From the NCBI GenBank assembly GCA_049657775.1, contig JBASNZ010000050.1, positions 9,076-73,075 on the forward strand: a stretch of DNA of 64,000 nucleotides, given 5' to 3'. Below, piece by piece: positions 1 to 8,204 of this stretch. A model generated the notes under the pieces. The model did not search any database. It was not told the origin of the DNA and saw nothing but the letters and a program-made list of their open reading frames with translations. Position numbers and translations under genes: made by a program. Position 1 is the first letter of the stretch, and every line of letters starts with the position of its first letter. Source of the DNA: JBASNZ01 sp049657775. Its GTDB lineage: Bacteria > Actinomycetota > Coriobacteriia > Anaerosomatales > Anaerosomataceae.

Positions 1-826
1 CGACCTGCGGAACGAACCGGGTGTTCTCGATGATGAGCGGTACCTCGACCACACCATCGGCGGCCGTGGTGTACTGCGCGTCCGTGGTACTTGCCGGAGC
101 CGCTGCACCAGAAACGGCCGTCTTCACCGTCTGCGCGGTAACCGGCGAGCCCACGAGCGTGAGTCCGCGGTTGAGCATGACCAGGCCAAGCAGCGCGATG
201 AGCACCGCGGCGACCGTCATCATCTTGTGCTTGAACGTAGTCGACAGCATGCCGGACACGGCGCCAAAGCCGAGCATGAGCGGCGCGGTACCGAGTCCGA
301 AGCCGAGCATCGCGAGCGCACCCGAGATCGGCGTTCCGGCGCCCGCCGCGGCGATCTGTGCCGACTGGAGCGGACCACACGGCATGAGACCCGTGAGCAA
401 CCCGAAGCTGAGAGGGGTCGCTAAGCTCACGTGACCCGCTACCTCATCTGCCACGGCTCTCTTTCTGAGCGACCCGACCGCGTTCATCAGGAACTTCGGC
501 GGTCGCGGCGTGAGCCTGTGCAGCACGGGGAACTTGCCCGTCATCTGCAGGCCGAGCAGCACCATGAAGATGCCGGCGAAGACCGTCACCCATCCGCGCA
601 GCCCACCCAGGTCGAAGATCGATCCGATCGTGCCCAGCAGCAGACCGACGAGCACGTAGCTCACGATCTTGGCGCTCTGATACGCGAAGTGGGGCAGCAT
701 GCGCCTGATGAACGGGCCCTCCTCGGCGCCCTTCACGGCGTACGTGAGGACGAGCGGGCCGCACATCGCCACACAGTGGATGCTGCTGACAAGTCCCACG
801 CCAAGCATGGGAAGGAACAGGTTCAA
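1..826 (-). CDS. TauE/SafE (UreH-like) membrane protein with C-terminal cupredoxin-like segment, partial
   Basis: The frame starts at TTG 826 after a GAGGAG site and runs off the left edge with about 275 codons visible. The N-terminus SSIHCVAMCGPLVL and a second MPCGPLQSAQ motif are the paired Cys-Gly-Pro signatures of the sulfite exporter TauE/SafE, UreH-like transmembrane family. At least five hydrophobic segments are visible. After the last one comes an Ala/Thr-rich linker and then VVEVPLIIENTRFVPQV, which resembles the start of a cupredoxin (EfeO-like) domain that would continue outside the window. Relatives with this layout are linked to copper or other heavy-metal handling at the membrane. 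That role is family knowledge only. The non-ATG start makes this gene easy to miss. Confidence 0.75.
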   Translation of the reverse strand, partial: MNLFLPMLGVGLVSSIHCVAMCGPLVLTYAVKGAEEGPFIRRMLPHFAYQSAKIVSYVLVGLLLGTIGSIFDLGGLRGWVTVFAGIFMVLLGLQMTGKFPVLHRLTPRPPKFLMNAVGSLRKRAVADEVAGHVSLATPLSFGLLTGLMPCGPLQSAQIAAAGAGTPISGALAMLGFGLGTAPLMLGFGAVSGMLSTTFKHKMMTVAAVLIALLGLVMLNRGLTLVGSPVTAQTVKTAVSGAAAPASTTDAQYTTAADGVVEVPLIIENTRFVPQV

Positions 827-898
827 CGAAATCTCCTCGTGTCTTAGGGAACGACGATGCACGGGCGCGTCTGCACCCATGCGGTACACGAGGGACTT

Positions 899-1318
899 CT
901 AGACCGTGAGACGGACCCCGAGCGGATCGGGCGGATGGACGTCAGGCCGAGCGACTTGCGGCGTGGTCACGCTGGTCGCGAGGAGAACCTTGGCATCGGC
1001 GAGCGTTGCGGCGGGGAGCGACTCGGAGACGGGCGCGCCCTCGGCCTGCACAGCCGCGGGCGTGCCGTGCGTCATCGTGGTGTCGCAGTCGGAGGTACCT
1101 GCATGGCACGGCTGAGAGGGCGCTGACGGGGTCAGTCCGCCATCAAGCGCGCATGCGGACTTGAACTGGGAGTTCGTCGGCTGCGAGCAACCCGCGGTCG
1201 AGGCTACCGCGATACCGGCGCAAGAGGGCATCACGCACGTGGGCGCGATGGTCAAAACGAGCACCGCGGCCAGGAGCACCGGCCCGTAGACGCTGAGTAT
1301 GGTGGTGCGGCTCCTCAT
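899..1318 (-). CDS. Hypothetical secreted Cys-containing protein
   Basis: 139 aa from ATG 1318, preceded by GGAGG about 13 nt upstream. Residues 8-25 form a hydrophobic signal or anchor helix, followed by a short extracytoplasmic region with scattered Cys (TCVMPSCAG, GCSQP, KSACAL, QPCHAG, SDCDTT) and a Met/His-containing stretch. No family was recognised. It lies 72 nt upstream of the TauE/SafE-cupredoxin gene on the same strand, so a metal- or redox-related role at the cell surface is possible by context only. The frame stays open upstream to GTG 1612, but third-position GC falls sharply between about 1330 and 1450. That is why the ATG was chosen. Confidence 0.5.
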   Translation of the reverse strand: MRSRTTILSVYGPVLLAAVLVLTIAPTCVMPSCAGIAVASTAGCSQPTNSQFKSACALDGGLTPSAPSQPCHAGTSDCDTTMTHGTPAAVQAEGAPVSESLPAATLADAKVLLATSVTTPQVARPDVHPPDPLGVRLTV

Positions 1319-1612
1319 GCTCTTCCGTATTCCTCCCTGACTGGAACAGTCGGGAATAGCGCAAAAGGCGTGCCAAGACAGGCGCGGGAGCGGAGTAGAT
1401 GAGGTCGCTCCTTCACGATCTTCTAGATTGCGAACTCCATAACTGAAGTGCACGTCCACATCGATGCCGGGACCCTTGAAGAACTCGCGGGTGACGTTGG
1501 AGAACCCGGTGGTGATCAGGCCGCCAGGCGCAGCGGACTTGGACCATCCGTAAAGCACGGCGGGCACCCTTCTCCAGGACGCCCGCCGCTTCTTCTCGTG
1601 CTTCCCGCTCAC
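1319..1612 (-). other. GTGA-coupled upstream open frame, possible gene remnant
   Basis: GTG 1612 overlaps the stop of the upstream helical-protein gene as GTGA, a typical coupled start. The first 55 or so codons have strongly GC-rich third positions, as in the neighbouring genes. The frame then loses coding character at about 1330-1450 and merges in frame with the secreted protein at 1318. Either it is one 237-aa protein with an internal membrane helix, or the 5' piece of a lost gene joined to a spacer. The remnant reading is preferred. No family was recognised. Confidence 0.3.
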
Positions 1613-2076
1613 TCCGCTCGCGACTCACCCTCATCGGGTGTCGCGCTCGTATCCGGCCCCGACCCCTCCGGAGCGGTACCGGTTGTCTTCTCTTCCATCT
1701 TAGCCGCGGCCTCGCGGAACTTGTCCGCAGCCGATCTGAACGCACCCGCGAGCGAGGGACCGACCTCCTCGGAGATCTTCCCTCCCGCCTTCTTGAACGC
1801 GTCGCCAGTCTTCTCGGCGGCCTCCTTGAAGGACTGGCCAACCTCGGAATCGGCGGCCTTGTCGACAGCGTCACCAAGCGAAGAGGAGATGCTCTCCATC
1901 TTGGCCTTGATCTCGGCCGCGTGAGCCTTGTTGTCGGGGTCGTTCATCGCGGCCTTGACCCAACGACCGACCGCCGCGCCAAACTCGTCGAGTTGGGCGA
2001 TGACGTCGCGCCACGCGTCGCCGGCGGTCTGCTGAGGTGCCGCGTCCGGTGTGGGGATAGTCTGCTCGTCGCTCAT
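1609..2076 (-). CDS. Small Ala/Lys-rich amphipathic helical protein
   Basis: 155 aa from ATG 2076, with AAGGAG six nt upstream. Most of the protein is Ala/Lys/Glu-rich amphipathic helix with periodic charged residues (for example SFKEAAEKTGDAFKKAGGKI). It ends in a Gly/Pro/Ser/Thr-rich acidic tail. There is no signal peptide, membrane segment or Cys. The pattern resembles CsbD-, YtxH- or LEA-like stress proteins in composition only. A repeated SFKEAAEKTGDAF / SAADKFREAAAKM pattern suggests internal duplication. It is probably cytoplasmic and its function is unknown. Confidence 0.6.
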   Translation of the reverse strand: MSDEQTIPTPDAAPQQTAGDAWRDVIAQLDEFGAAVGRWVKAAMNDPDNKAHAAEIKAKMESISSSLGDAVDKAADSEVGQSFKEAAEKTGDAFKKAGGKISEEVGPSLAGAFRSAADKFREAAAKMEEKTTGTAPEGSGPDTSATPDEGESRAE

Positions 2077-2234
2077 CGTGTTCTCCTTGTCTGATGATCG
2101 CTTCCCATGAAGTATCCCCCAACCTGTGCCCCACACACGGCGAGAGGTGCGCGGATTCTGTGAATGTCGGGGCCGCCCGGTCGCCGGGCCGAACCAGTCG
2201 GTTCTCCGGCTCCCTCACGGACAGGGCATCGGGG

Positions 2235-2240
2235 TACTAT
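2235..2240 (+). promoter_or_regulatory. -10 box for leaderless carbonic anhydrase mRNA
   Basis: TACTAT lies exactly six nt before ATG 2247, which puts the expected transcription start on the A of the start codon. There is no clear -35 and no Shine-Dalgarno site. Confidence 0.5.
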
Positions 2241-2246
2241 GTGGCG

Positions 2247-2819
2247 ATGGTATTCGACGCCGACACCGCTCTGCAGCGACTTCGCGACGGCAATCGCCGC
2301 TTCGCCAGCGGCAGCACGCTCCACCGCTTCGCAACCGACGAGCGCGCCGCGAGCATCGCAGCGCAGGAGCCCCTGGCGATCATCGTCGGATGCTCGGACG
2401 CTCGAGTCCCGGTGGAGGCCGTCTTTGACGTCGGCGTTGGCGAGCTCTTTGTCGTCCGGACCGCCGGTCATGTGCTTGCCGAGGCAAGCCTTGCCTCCGT
2501 CCGCTACGCCATCGAGAAGCTCGGGGTCGGGCTTGTGGTAGTGCTCGGGCACGAGGACTGCGGAGCGGTCACGGCCGCGCTGGCGGGTGACGCGCCCGAC
2601 TGGCTTGCGCCCATCGTCTCGCACATCGACGTCTCGCACATCGATGTGGCTCGCGCGCCCGAGGATGCTGACGACGTGGTTCTGGCAACCGCCGTCGACG
2701 ATCACGTCCGGGACACGGTGGTCGAACTCAGGACCTTCATCTCCGGGATCAGGCGATCTGCGCGTGTCGAGGGCGGCGCATACAAGTTGGCCTCGGGAGA
2801 GGTCCACTGGCTGGGATAG
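2247..2819 (+). CDS. Beta-class carbonic anhydrase
   Basis: 190 aa, a normal length for the family. It interconverts CO2 and bicarbonate in the cytoplasm. The zinc and catalytic residues are all present: GCSDARVP gives Cys49, the Asp51-Arg53 dyad, and GHEDCGAV gives His102 and Cys105. ATG 2247 is chosen because TACTAT sits six nt upstream and no Shine-Dalgarno site precedes it. An in-frame GTG at 2241 is the alternative. The gene is divergent from the helical-protein gene and is followed 29 nt later by a small coupled gene. The C-terminus is shorter than in plant-type enzymes but normal for the short bacterial clade. Confidence 0.92.
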   Translation: MVFDADTALQRLRDGNRRFASGSTLHRFATDERAASIAAQEPLAIIVGCSDARVPVEAVFDVGVGELFVVRTAGHVLAEASLASVRYAIEKLGVGLVVVLGHEDCGAVTAALAGDAPDWLAPIVSHIDVSHIDVARAPEDADDVVLATAVDDHVRDTVVELRTFISGIRRSARVEGGAYKLASGEVHWLG

Positions 2820-2848
2820 GACGACTGCGCGCTGGCGAGGAGACTGCT

Positions 2849-3019
2849 GTGGAGCCGCTGGTCATCACCGACATCACCGAGAACGAACAGCCCACCTGCA
2901 TCGCTTTCGCCGGATGCACGCGCATCGGCGCGGGCTCCGTCCAAGACCTCGCGGTCGCCGCCAGGGAGAGCCCCGAGACGGACCACGTGTGCACGCTGGC
3001 AGCGGGCGCGTTCGCGTGA
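2849..3019 (+). CDS. Small protein resembling the N-terminus of DUF2239
   Basis: 56 aa from GTG 2849, with a GCGAGGAG site about six nt upstream. It ends in a TGA that overlaps the next GTG as GTGA (3016-3019), which predicts coupled translation. The core TCIAFAGCTRIGAGSVQDLA resembles the opening strand-helix of the DUF2239 family, whose members are about 190 aa. This is therefore either a short version or a truncated copy. Third-position GC is high throughout and three Cys are present. No function is assigned. Confidence 0.5.
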   Translation: MEPLVITDITENEQPTCIAFAGCTRIGAGSVQDLAVAARESPETDHVCTLAAGAFA

Positions 3020-3876
3020 GCATCGACCTTCGCGCGGACCGAGACTCGTTCCGCTCCCTGCCCGAGATCGTGCGCTACTCGCACGCCTCGGCGTACCACA
3101 CCATCACCGTCGTGGATGTCGGCTATCGGCGCATCCTCAGCTTTGAGCGGAACCGCCAGTCGTCGATGTATCTCGACGATCCGTTCGAGACCGACTTCGA
3201 GTACCCCGACTTCTTCCATCTGGCTCTCGCCATCCAGCCGGCGGCCATGCGCACGCTCGTGATCGGCCTGGGCGGTGGGAGCGTGGTCAAGCGCATGTGG
3301 CGTGACTATCCCGAGATGTGCGTAGATGCCGTAGAGCTCGACCCCGAGGTGATCGATGTCGCGCGGCGATTCTTCTCGCTGCCTGACGACCCGCGAATCC
3401 GGGTGATCGTGGCGGACGGACGCACGTTCGTCGAGACCGCCCCCGACACGTACGACATCGTCATCGTGGATGCGTTCGACGATGACCGGATCCCGCCGCC
3501 GCTCACCACCGAGCAGTTCATGCGCGCCGTTCGCGATCACCTGAGCGAGGACGGCGTGGTCGCATACAACGTCATCGGCTCGATATCCGGCGATCACTCC
3601 AGGCTGTTCCGCAGCCTACACCGCACACTCTCCAACACCTGGCGCAACGTCTGGGTGTTCAACGCGGACGAGTCGGTGGACGCGAAGGGCAACAACCTGG
3701 TGGTCTTCGCAAGCGACGCCGCGCTGTCTGAGACCGACGTGCGCGAGCGCATCCGCAACAGGGTCGATGGGCGTGTCTCGGTGACCGCCTTCCACCTGTT
3801 CGGCGAGAACCTCTACGACGGCCCGATCCGGACCGGCGACGTGCCCATACTGAGCGACCCGAGCTCGGGGCGCTGA
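3016..3876 (+). CDS. Spermidine-synthase-like SAM-dependent methyltransferase
   Basis: 286 aa from GTG 3016, coupled to the small upstream gene by GTGA. The Rossmann fold of the spermidine synthase-like family is clear: glycine loop GLGGGS at 84-89, acidic VELDPEV at about 106-112, VADGR at 132-136 and DIVIVDAFDDD at about 147-157. The N-terminal strand region RILSFERNRQSSMYLDDP is also typical. The family includes true aminopropyltransferases and many uncharacterised methyltransferase-like proteins. No polyamine genes are nearby, so the substrate is unassigned. It is probably cytosolic. Confidence 0.75.
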   Translation: MSIDLRADRDSFRSLPEIVRYSHASAYHTITVVDVGYRRILSFERNRQSSMYLDDPFETDFEYPDFFHLALAIQPAAMRTLVIGLGGGSVVKRMWRDYPEMCVDAVELDPEVIDVARRFFSLPDDPRIRVIVADGRTFVETAPDTYDIVIVDAFDDDRIPPPLTTEQFMRAVRDHLSEDGVVAYNVIGSISGDHSRLFRSLHRTLSNTWRNVWVFNADESVDAKGNNLVVFASDAALSETDVRERIRNRVDGRVSVTAFHLFGENLYDGPIRTGDVPILSDPSSGR

Positions 3877-3898
3877 ACGGAGCACACCGCGCGATCGC

Positions 3899-5245
3899 TT
3901 ACTGGAAGTCGCAGTCCTCGAGCCGAGTGAAGAGCACGTCGGCCCGGGTGAGAAAGGCCCACGGGTCGAAGATCGCGTCAAACTGCGCTTCGCTGAGCGG
4001 ACACTCGGGGTCCGCCGCCAGGAGTTCGCGGTAGCTCTTGCCCGCCCTGGCCTGCTGGATGTCGTCCCAGACCCGCATGGCGTTTCGCTGGACGACGGCG
4101 TACGCATCCTCGCGAAGCATGCCCGTGTCCACGAGGGCGAGCAACACGCGAGAGGAGTAGATGAGCCCGCGGGTCGCCTCGAGGTTGGCCTTCATGCGCT
4201 CAGGATACACGACGAGACCATCGAGTATCCAGGCGAGTCTACTCAGCAGATAGTCAAGCGCGATGGTCGAGTCGGCGAGCACGACGCGCTCGGCCGATGA
4301 GTGCGAGATGTCACGCTCGTGCCACAGCGCCACGTTGTCAAAGCCGACCTGCGCGTTGGCCTTGACCACGCGCGCAAGGCCGCAGACGCGCTCGGCTGTG
4401 ATCGGGTTGCGCTTGTGCGGCATCGCGCTTGAGCCCTTCTGGCCCTTGGTGAAGGGTTCCTCCGCCTCAAGCGTATCGCTCTTCTGCAGAGCCCTGACTT
4501 CGGTAGCGATCTCCTCGGCCGTGGATGCAACGGTGGCGAGCACCGCGAGCAGTTGCGCATGCCGGTCGCGAGGGATGACCTGCGTGGAGAGCGGCTCCGG
4601 GACCAGGCCCAGCCGGTCGCAGACATAGGCTTCAACGTACGGGTCTATGTTGGAGTACGAGCCAACGGCGCCGGAGATGGCGCCCACCGCAACCACCTCG
4701 CGGGTGTGCTCGAGGCGGCTGAGGGCGCGCTTGAACGCCCATGCCCAGCGCGCGTACTTCATGCCGAACGTCATCGGCTCGGCGTGGATGCCGTGGGTGC
4801 GCCCCACACACAGCGTGTCGCGGAACTCGAACGCGCGGCGCCAGCAGATCTCGCCCAGTTCGCGCACGTCGGCCATGAGGATGTCGACCGCCTGGGTCAT
4901 CTGATAGCACAGCGCGGTGTCACCCAGGTCCGATGAGGTCATGCCGTAGTGCACCCACCGGCTCGGCCTGGGGTCGCTCGCACCAAGACCCGCGTCGATG
5001 TGCTCGGCCATATTGGTCAGGAACGCGATGACATCGTGGTTGAGCGTCGCTTCAAGTTCCTCGATGCGCTCCACCTCGAAGGCGGCGGTGGCACGGATGT
5101 GCGCGGCCTCGTCGGCGGTGATGCCCGCCTGTCCGAGCTCCGCTTGCGCCTCGCAGGCGAGCACCTCGATCTCCTTCCATATCTCGAACTTGTTCTCGAG
5201 CTCCCAGATTCGGGCCATCTCGGGACGGGAGTAGCGAGGGATCAT
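3899..5245 (-). CDS. purB: Adenylosuccinate lyase
   Basis: 448 aa from ATG 5245, with GAGGAG six nt upstream; longer in-frame extensions lack a ribosome site. It catalyses two steps of purine synthesis: SAICAR to AICAR plus fumarate, and adenylosuccinate to AMP plus fumarate. The fumarase/aspartase-superfamily signature GSSAMPHKRNP is at 271-281, with TSSD at 103-106 and the histidine region GRTHGIHAEP at 148-157. Length and motif order are normal. The gene stands apart from purE, purD and purA, which lie at 55.6-61 kb. It converges on the methyltransferase-like gene and diverges from rubrerythrin across a 149-nt gap. Confidence 0.95.
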   Translation of the reverse strand: MIPRYSRPEMARIWELENKFEIWKEIEVLACEAQAELGQAGITADEAAHIRATAAFEVERIEELEATLNHDVIAFLTNMAEHIDAGLGASDPRPSRWVHYGMTSSDLGDTALCYQMTQAVDILMADVRELGEICWRRAFEFRDTLCVGRTHGIHAEPMTFGMKYARWAWAFKRALSRLEHTREVVAVGAISGAVGSYSNIDPYVEAYVCDRLGLVPEPLSTQVIPRDRHAQLLAVLATVASTAEEIATEVRALQKSDTLEAEEPFTKGQKGSSAMPHKRNPITAERVCGLARVVKANAQVGFDNVALWHERDISHSSAERVVLADSTIALDYLLSRLAWILDGLVVYPERMKANLEATRGLIYSSRVLLALVDTGMLREDAYAVVQRNAMRVWDDIQQARAGKSYRELLAADPECPLSEAQFDAIFDPWAFLTRADVLFTRLEDCDFQ

Positions 5246-5394
5246 CGGGTGCTCCTCGAACATCGGTGGTGTGCCCATTCATTATCACCGAGGAAAGTAG
5301 CGGGGTCACGCATGGGGCCGACGCCCTTTGGGTATCAACCATCCAACCCCGGCGCATGTTGTGGTGCGCCGCTGTCCCCGGAAGGAGTCACAGC

Positions 5395-5967
5395 ATGACG
5401 ATCAAGGGCACCAAGACCGAGCAGAACCTCCTCAAGGCATTCGCGGGCGAGTCACAGGCCCGCAACCGATACACGTTCTTCGCGAGCGTCGCCAAGAAGG
5501 AGGGCCTCGAGCAGATCTCGGCGCTGTTCCTCGAGACAGCCGATAACGAGAAAGAGCACGCCAAGGTGTTCTTCAAGTACCTGGAGGGCGGCGACACGGA
5601 GATCACGGCCGCATACCCGGCCGGACGCATCGGCACCACCTCGGAGAACCTGCTTGCGGCTGCCGAGGGCGAGAAGATGGAGTGGAGCGTGCTCTACCCC
5701 GATTTCGCCGCCGTGGCCGAGGCGGAAGGCTTTGGCGACGTGGCCACGTCGTTCCGCGAGATCGCCGAAGTGGAGGCGCACCACGAGGAGCGCTACCGCA
5801 CGCTGCTCGCCAACGTGGAGACCGGCACCGTGTTCAAGCGTGACAAGGTCGTGCGCTGGAAGTGCCGCAACTGTGGCTACATCCACGAGGGACCGGAGGC
5901 TCCCGACGAGTGCCCCGCATGCAAGCATCCGCGAAGCTACTACGAGTTGTTCTGCGAGCCCTACTAG
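5395..5967 (+). CDS. Rubrerythrin
   Basis: 190 aa, ATG 5395 with GAAGGAG upstream. An N-terminal ferritin-like four-helix bundle carries the diiron ligands (AFAGESQARNRY; DNEKEHAKVF; AEVEAHHEERY). A C-terminal rubredoxin domain has two CxxC knuckles (CRNCGY and CPACKH). Rubrerythrins reduce hydrogen peroxide in the cytosol of anaerobes, drawing electrons through the rubredoxin centre. This supports an anaerobic or microaerophilic host. The gene is monocistronic and ends at a strong terminator hairpin. Length and domain order are standard. Confidence 0.95.
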   Translation: MTIKGTKTEQNLLKAFAGESQARNRYTFFASVAKKEGLEQISALFLETADNEKEHAKVFFKYLEGGDTEITAAYPAGRIGTTSENLLAAAEGEKMEWSVLYPDFAAVAEAEGFGDVATSFREIAEVEAHHEERYRTLLANVETGTVFKRDKVVRWKCRNCGYIHEGPEAPDECPACKHPRSYYELFCEPY

Positions 5968-5989
5968 GGTCGTACGATCGCACCCGGTC

Positions 5990-6026
5990 AACGCCCCGCT
6001 TGTGCGCCCAGCACAAGCGGGGCGTT
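5990..6026 (+). terminator. Perfect 16-bp stem terminator hairpin
   Basis: The arms at 5990-6005 and 6011-6026 are perfectly complementary, GC-rich, and separated by a 5-nt loop. It follows rubrerythrin by 22 nt. There is no T-tract, as is common in high-GC actinobacteria. Confidence 0.8.
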
Positions 6027-6094
6027 GTGCGCTCAGAGTCCCCGCACGCGTCGTGCGGCGCGTCCCCGGCGTGAGGCTCCTCTTCGGGTCCAAA

Positions 6095-6111
6095 GCGTAC
6101 GCGCGGCGTAC
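6095..6111 (+). promoter_or_regulatory. Direct repeat GCGTAC-N5-GCGTAC upstream of the kinase gene
   Basis: Two GCGTAC hexamers are spaced 11 bp start to start, about one helical turn, 37 nt upstream of the kinase -35. Related hexamers (GCGTAC and GTGTAC) occur at 8101-8120, in front of the exporter genes. It is a candidate binding site for the linked response regulator, by inference. Confidence 0.35.
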
Positions 6112-6147
6112 ACCCACAGTCGCACCCAAAGGTACTCCCGGCGTCGC

Positions 6148-6176
6148 TTGGTGGCGCGCGTGGCGGGGGCTACGAT
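6148..6176 (+). promoter_or_regulatory. Sigma70-type promoter of the two-component operon
   Basis: TTGGTG (6148-6153), 17-bp spacer, TACGAT (6171-6176). The -10 ends six nt before ATG 6183 and no Shine-Dalgarno site is present, so a leaderless mRNA is predicted. Confidence 0.65.
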
Positions 6177-6182
6177 GGGCCC

Positions 6183-7418
6183 ATGAGGATCTCCGGCATC
6201 AAACAACGTCTGCGCAGGATCGACCCGATCGTGATGGACACGGCGTTCGCCGTGGCACTCACGCTTCTGGTGTGCACCGTGGCCCACCTTGTGACCAACG
6301 TGCGTCCAGAGAACGCTCCGGCGCTTCCCAACCTCCACCCGTTCGTGCCGCAGCGCGAACGGCCGCCCATGTTCATCGCATATCTGCTCATTGCGGGCAC
6401 CTTCCTGCCACTTGCGCTGCGAAGGAGGATCCCGTGGGTAGCGCTCGTCTTGAGCGGTGGGTTCGCTATCGCCTATCAGCTCATCCCCGACCTCCCCCCC
6501 GCGCCCATCACGTTCGGCCCGATGCTCGCCCTTTACTCGTTCGCGTCGTCTTCCAAGCGGCGACATGCCGGCCTCATCGCGCTCGTCGCGGCCGGTCTGG
6601 CTGTCTCGGTACTCGTGTTCGCGTTCTCCTCGAGTGTGCGGTGGGTCTCGGAGATCGTCGGCGTATTCGTGTTGCTGGCAGCCGCTGCCCTGCTCGGTGA
6701 GGCCGAGCGAAACCGGCGCCAGTACATAGCCGAGGTGGAGATGCGCGCCGTGGAGGCGGAGCGCACCCGCGAGGAGGAGGCGTACCGTCGCGTCGACGAG
6801 GAACGCATCCGGATCGCGCGGGAGGTGCATGACATCGTGGCGCACTCGCTCTCGATCGTCGCCGTGCAGGCAGGTGCCGCAGCGGCGGTTCTGGATCGCG
6901 ATCCGGAGCAGGCCCGACAGTCGATCGAGCACGTCCGAACCACCAGCAAGACCGCCCTCGCCGAGCTCAGGAGCATGCTCGACGTGCTACGCACCGGAGA
7001 AGGAGACGCGCCGCTTGCGCCAGCCGCCGATATCACGCAGGTCGACTCGCTCGTGCGCCCTGTGCGTGAGGCGGGGATCGCCGTCGACTTGGATGTGTAC
7101 GGCGATCTCGCCGCGGTCCCCGCATTCGCGTCGGTCTCGGCGTACCGGATCATCCAAGAAGCACTCACGAACGTCGTTCGCCATGCGCACGCGGAAACGG
7201 TCACGGTGTCGATCGCGCTCACCAACTCCCAGCTCGTCCTCGAGATCACCGATGACGGCGTAGGCAGGGCGGCCGAGAGCTGTGAGACCCGCGGCCACGG
7301 ACTGCGCGGCATGCGGGAGCGCGTGGAAGCGCTTGGAGGCGCGTTCCAGGCCGGTCCTGGCACCGAAAACGGATTCCGCGTGTTTGCCGCTATCCCACTG
7401 GCGCGAGGCGCGGCATGA
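6183..7418 (+). CDS. NarL/DesK-type sensor histidine kinase
   Basis: 411 aa. The N-terminal half has about five hydrophobic segments between residues 18 and 175 and no large external domain, so the signal is probably sensed in or at the membrane. A linker helix (175-210) leads to a HisKA_3 dimerisation domain with phospho-acceptor His216 (REVHDIVAHSLS). An HATPase domain follows with the N box near 331-339 (LTNVVRHA), G1 ITDDGVGRA near 357 and GHGLRGMRER near 374. It passes phosphate to the response regulator, whose gene overlaps by four nt (ATGA). The exporter genes directly downstream point to sensing of a membrane-active compound or drug. Confidence 0.9.
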   Translation: MRISGIKQRLRRIDPIVMDTAFAVALTLLVCTVAHLVTNVRPENAPALPNLHPFVPQRERPPMFIAYLLIAGTFLPLALRRRIPWVALVLSGGFAIAYQLIPDLPPAPITFGPMLALYSFASSSKRRHAGLIALVAAGLAVSVLVFAFSSSVRWVSEIVGVFVLLAAAALLGEAERNRRQYIAEVEMRAVEAERTREEEAYRRVDEERIRIAREVHDIVAHSLSIVAVQAGAAAAVLDRDPEQARQSIEHVRTTSKTALAELRSMLDVLRTGEGDAPLAPAADITQVDSLVRPVREAGIAVDLDVYGDLAAVPAFASVSAYRIIQEALTNVVRHAHAETVTVSIALTNSQLVLEITDDGVGRAAESCETRGHGLRGMRERVEALGGAFQAGPGTENGFRVFAAIPLARGAA

Positions 7419-8089
7419 CGGTCAAAGTGCTCATCGCCGATGACCAGGCGCTGGTCCGGGCAGGATTTCGCGTACTGCTGGAGTCCTCGGACGACATCGA
7501 GGTCGTGGGCGAGGCCGAGAACGGCGAACAGGCGCTGTCGCTCGCCGCCCAGACGCACCCAGACGTCGTGCTCATGGATATCCGCATGCCGGTGATGGAC
7601 GGCCTTGATGCCACGCGGCAGCTGCTTGCGAGCGACTCGCCTTCGGCGCCGAAGGTGCTCATCCTCACGACGTTCGACGCAGATGAGTACGTGTATGAGG
7701 CGCTCCGCGCCGGCGCGAGCGGATTCCTGCTCAAAGACACCGACCCCGAGCACCTCATCGCGGGCGTGCACGTCGTTGCCGCCGGCGATGCGCTGCTCGC
7801 CCCGAGCGTGACGCGCCGGCTCATCCGCGAGTTTGCGTCCCGGCCCGAGGTCCGCCGCGCTCACCCGAGCGAACTCGCCGCGCTCACGGAACGCGAGCGC
7901 GAGATTCTCACGCTGGTGGCGCAGGGTCTCTCCAACGACGAGATCGCAGCGGCGCTGTTCATCAGCCCGGCGACGTCGAAGACGCACGTGTCACGCGTGA
8001 TGATGAAGCTCGAGGCGCGCGATCGCGCGCAGCTCGTCGTGATCGCATACGAGAGCGGCCTCGTGCTGCCTGGCCCCCCAGCCGAGTAG
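7415..8089 (+). CDS. NarL/LuxR-family response regulator
   Basis: 224 aa, start ATG 7415 overlapping the kinase stop. The receiver domain spans residues 3-120, with acidic pair Asp9-Asp10, phosphorylation site Asp55 (VVLMDIRMPVMDG) and the conserved Lys in FLLKD. A LuxR-type helix-turn-helix lies at about 155-215 (LTEREREILTLVAQGLSNDEIA). It probably activates the downstream exporter operon when phosphorylated by the adjacent kinase. GCGTAC-type hexamers in front of both transcription units are candidate targets. Length is normal. Confidence 0.92.
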   Translation: MTVKVLIADDQALVRAGFRVLLESSDDIEVVGEAENGEQALSLAAQTHPDVVLMDIRMPVMDGLDATRQLLASDSPSAPKVLILTTFDADEYVYEALRAGASGFLLKDTDPEHLIAGVHVVAAGDALLAPSVTRRLIREFASRPEVRRAHPSELAALTEREREILTLVAQGLSNDEIAAALFISPATSKTHVSRVMMKLEARDRAQLVVIAYESGLVLPGPPAE

Positions 8090-8097
8090 AACGCGCT

Positions 8098-8126
8098 TTG
8101 GCGTACTACTCCTGGTGTACGACGAT
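8098..8126 (+). promoter_or_regulatory. Candidate promoter of the macAB-like operon with paired GYGTAC hexamers
   Basis: TTGGCG (8098-8103), 17-bp spacer, GACGAT (8121-8126). GCGTAC 8101-8106 and GTGTAC 8115-8120 lie within the spacer region and echo the hexamers at 6095-6111. The predicted 5' leader is about 70 nt. Confidence 0.4.
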
Positions 8127-8204
8127 TCGCTCCCCTCGCCCGACGCTTCGTCCGACGCTCCCACCTACCGTAAGGGTGTGAACACACACTCGCGGAGGTG
8201 AAGC

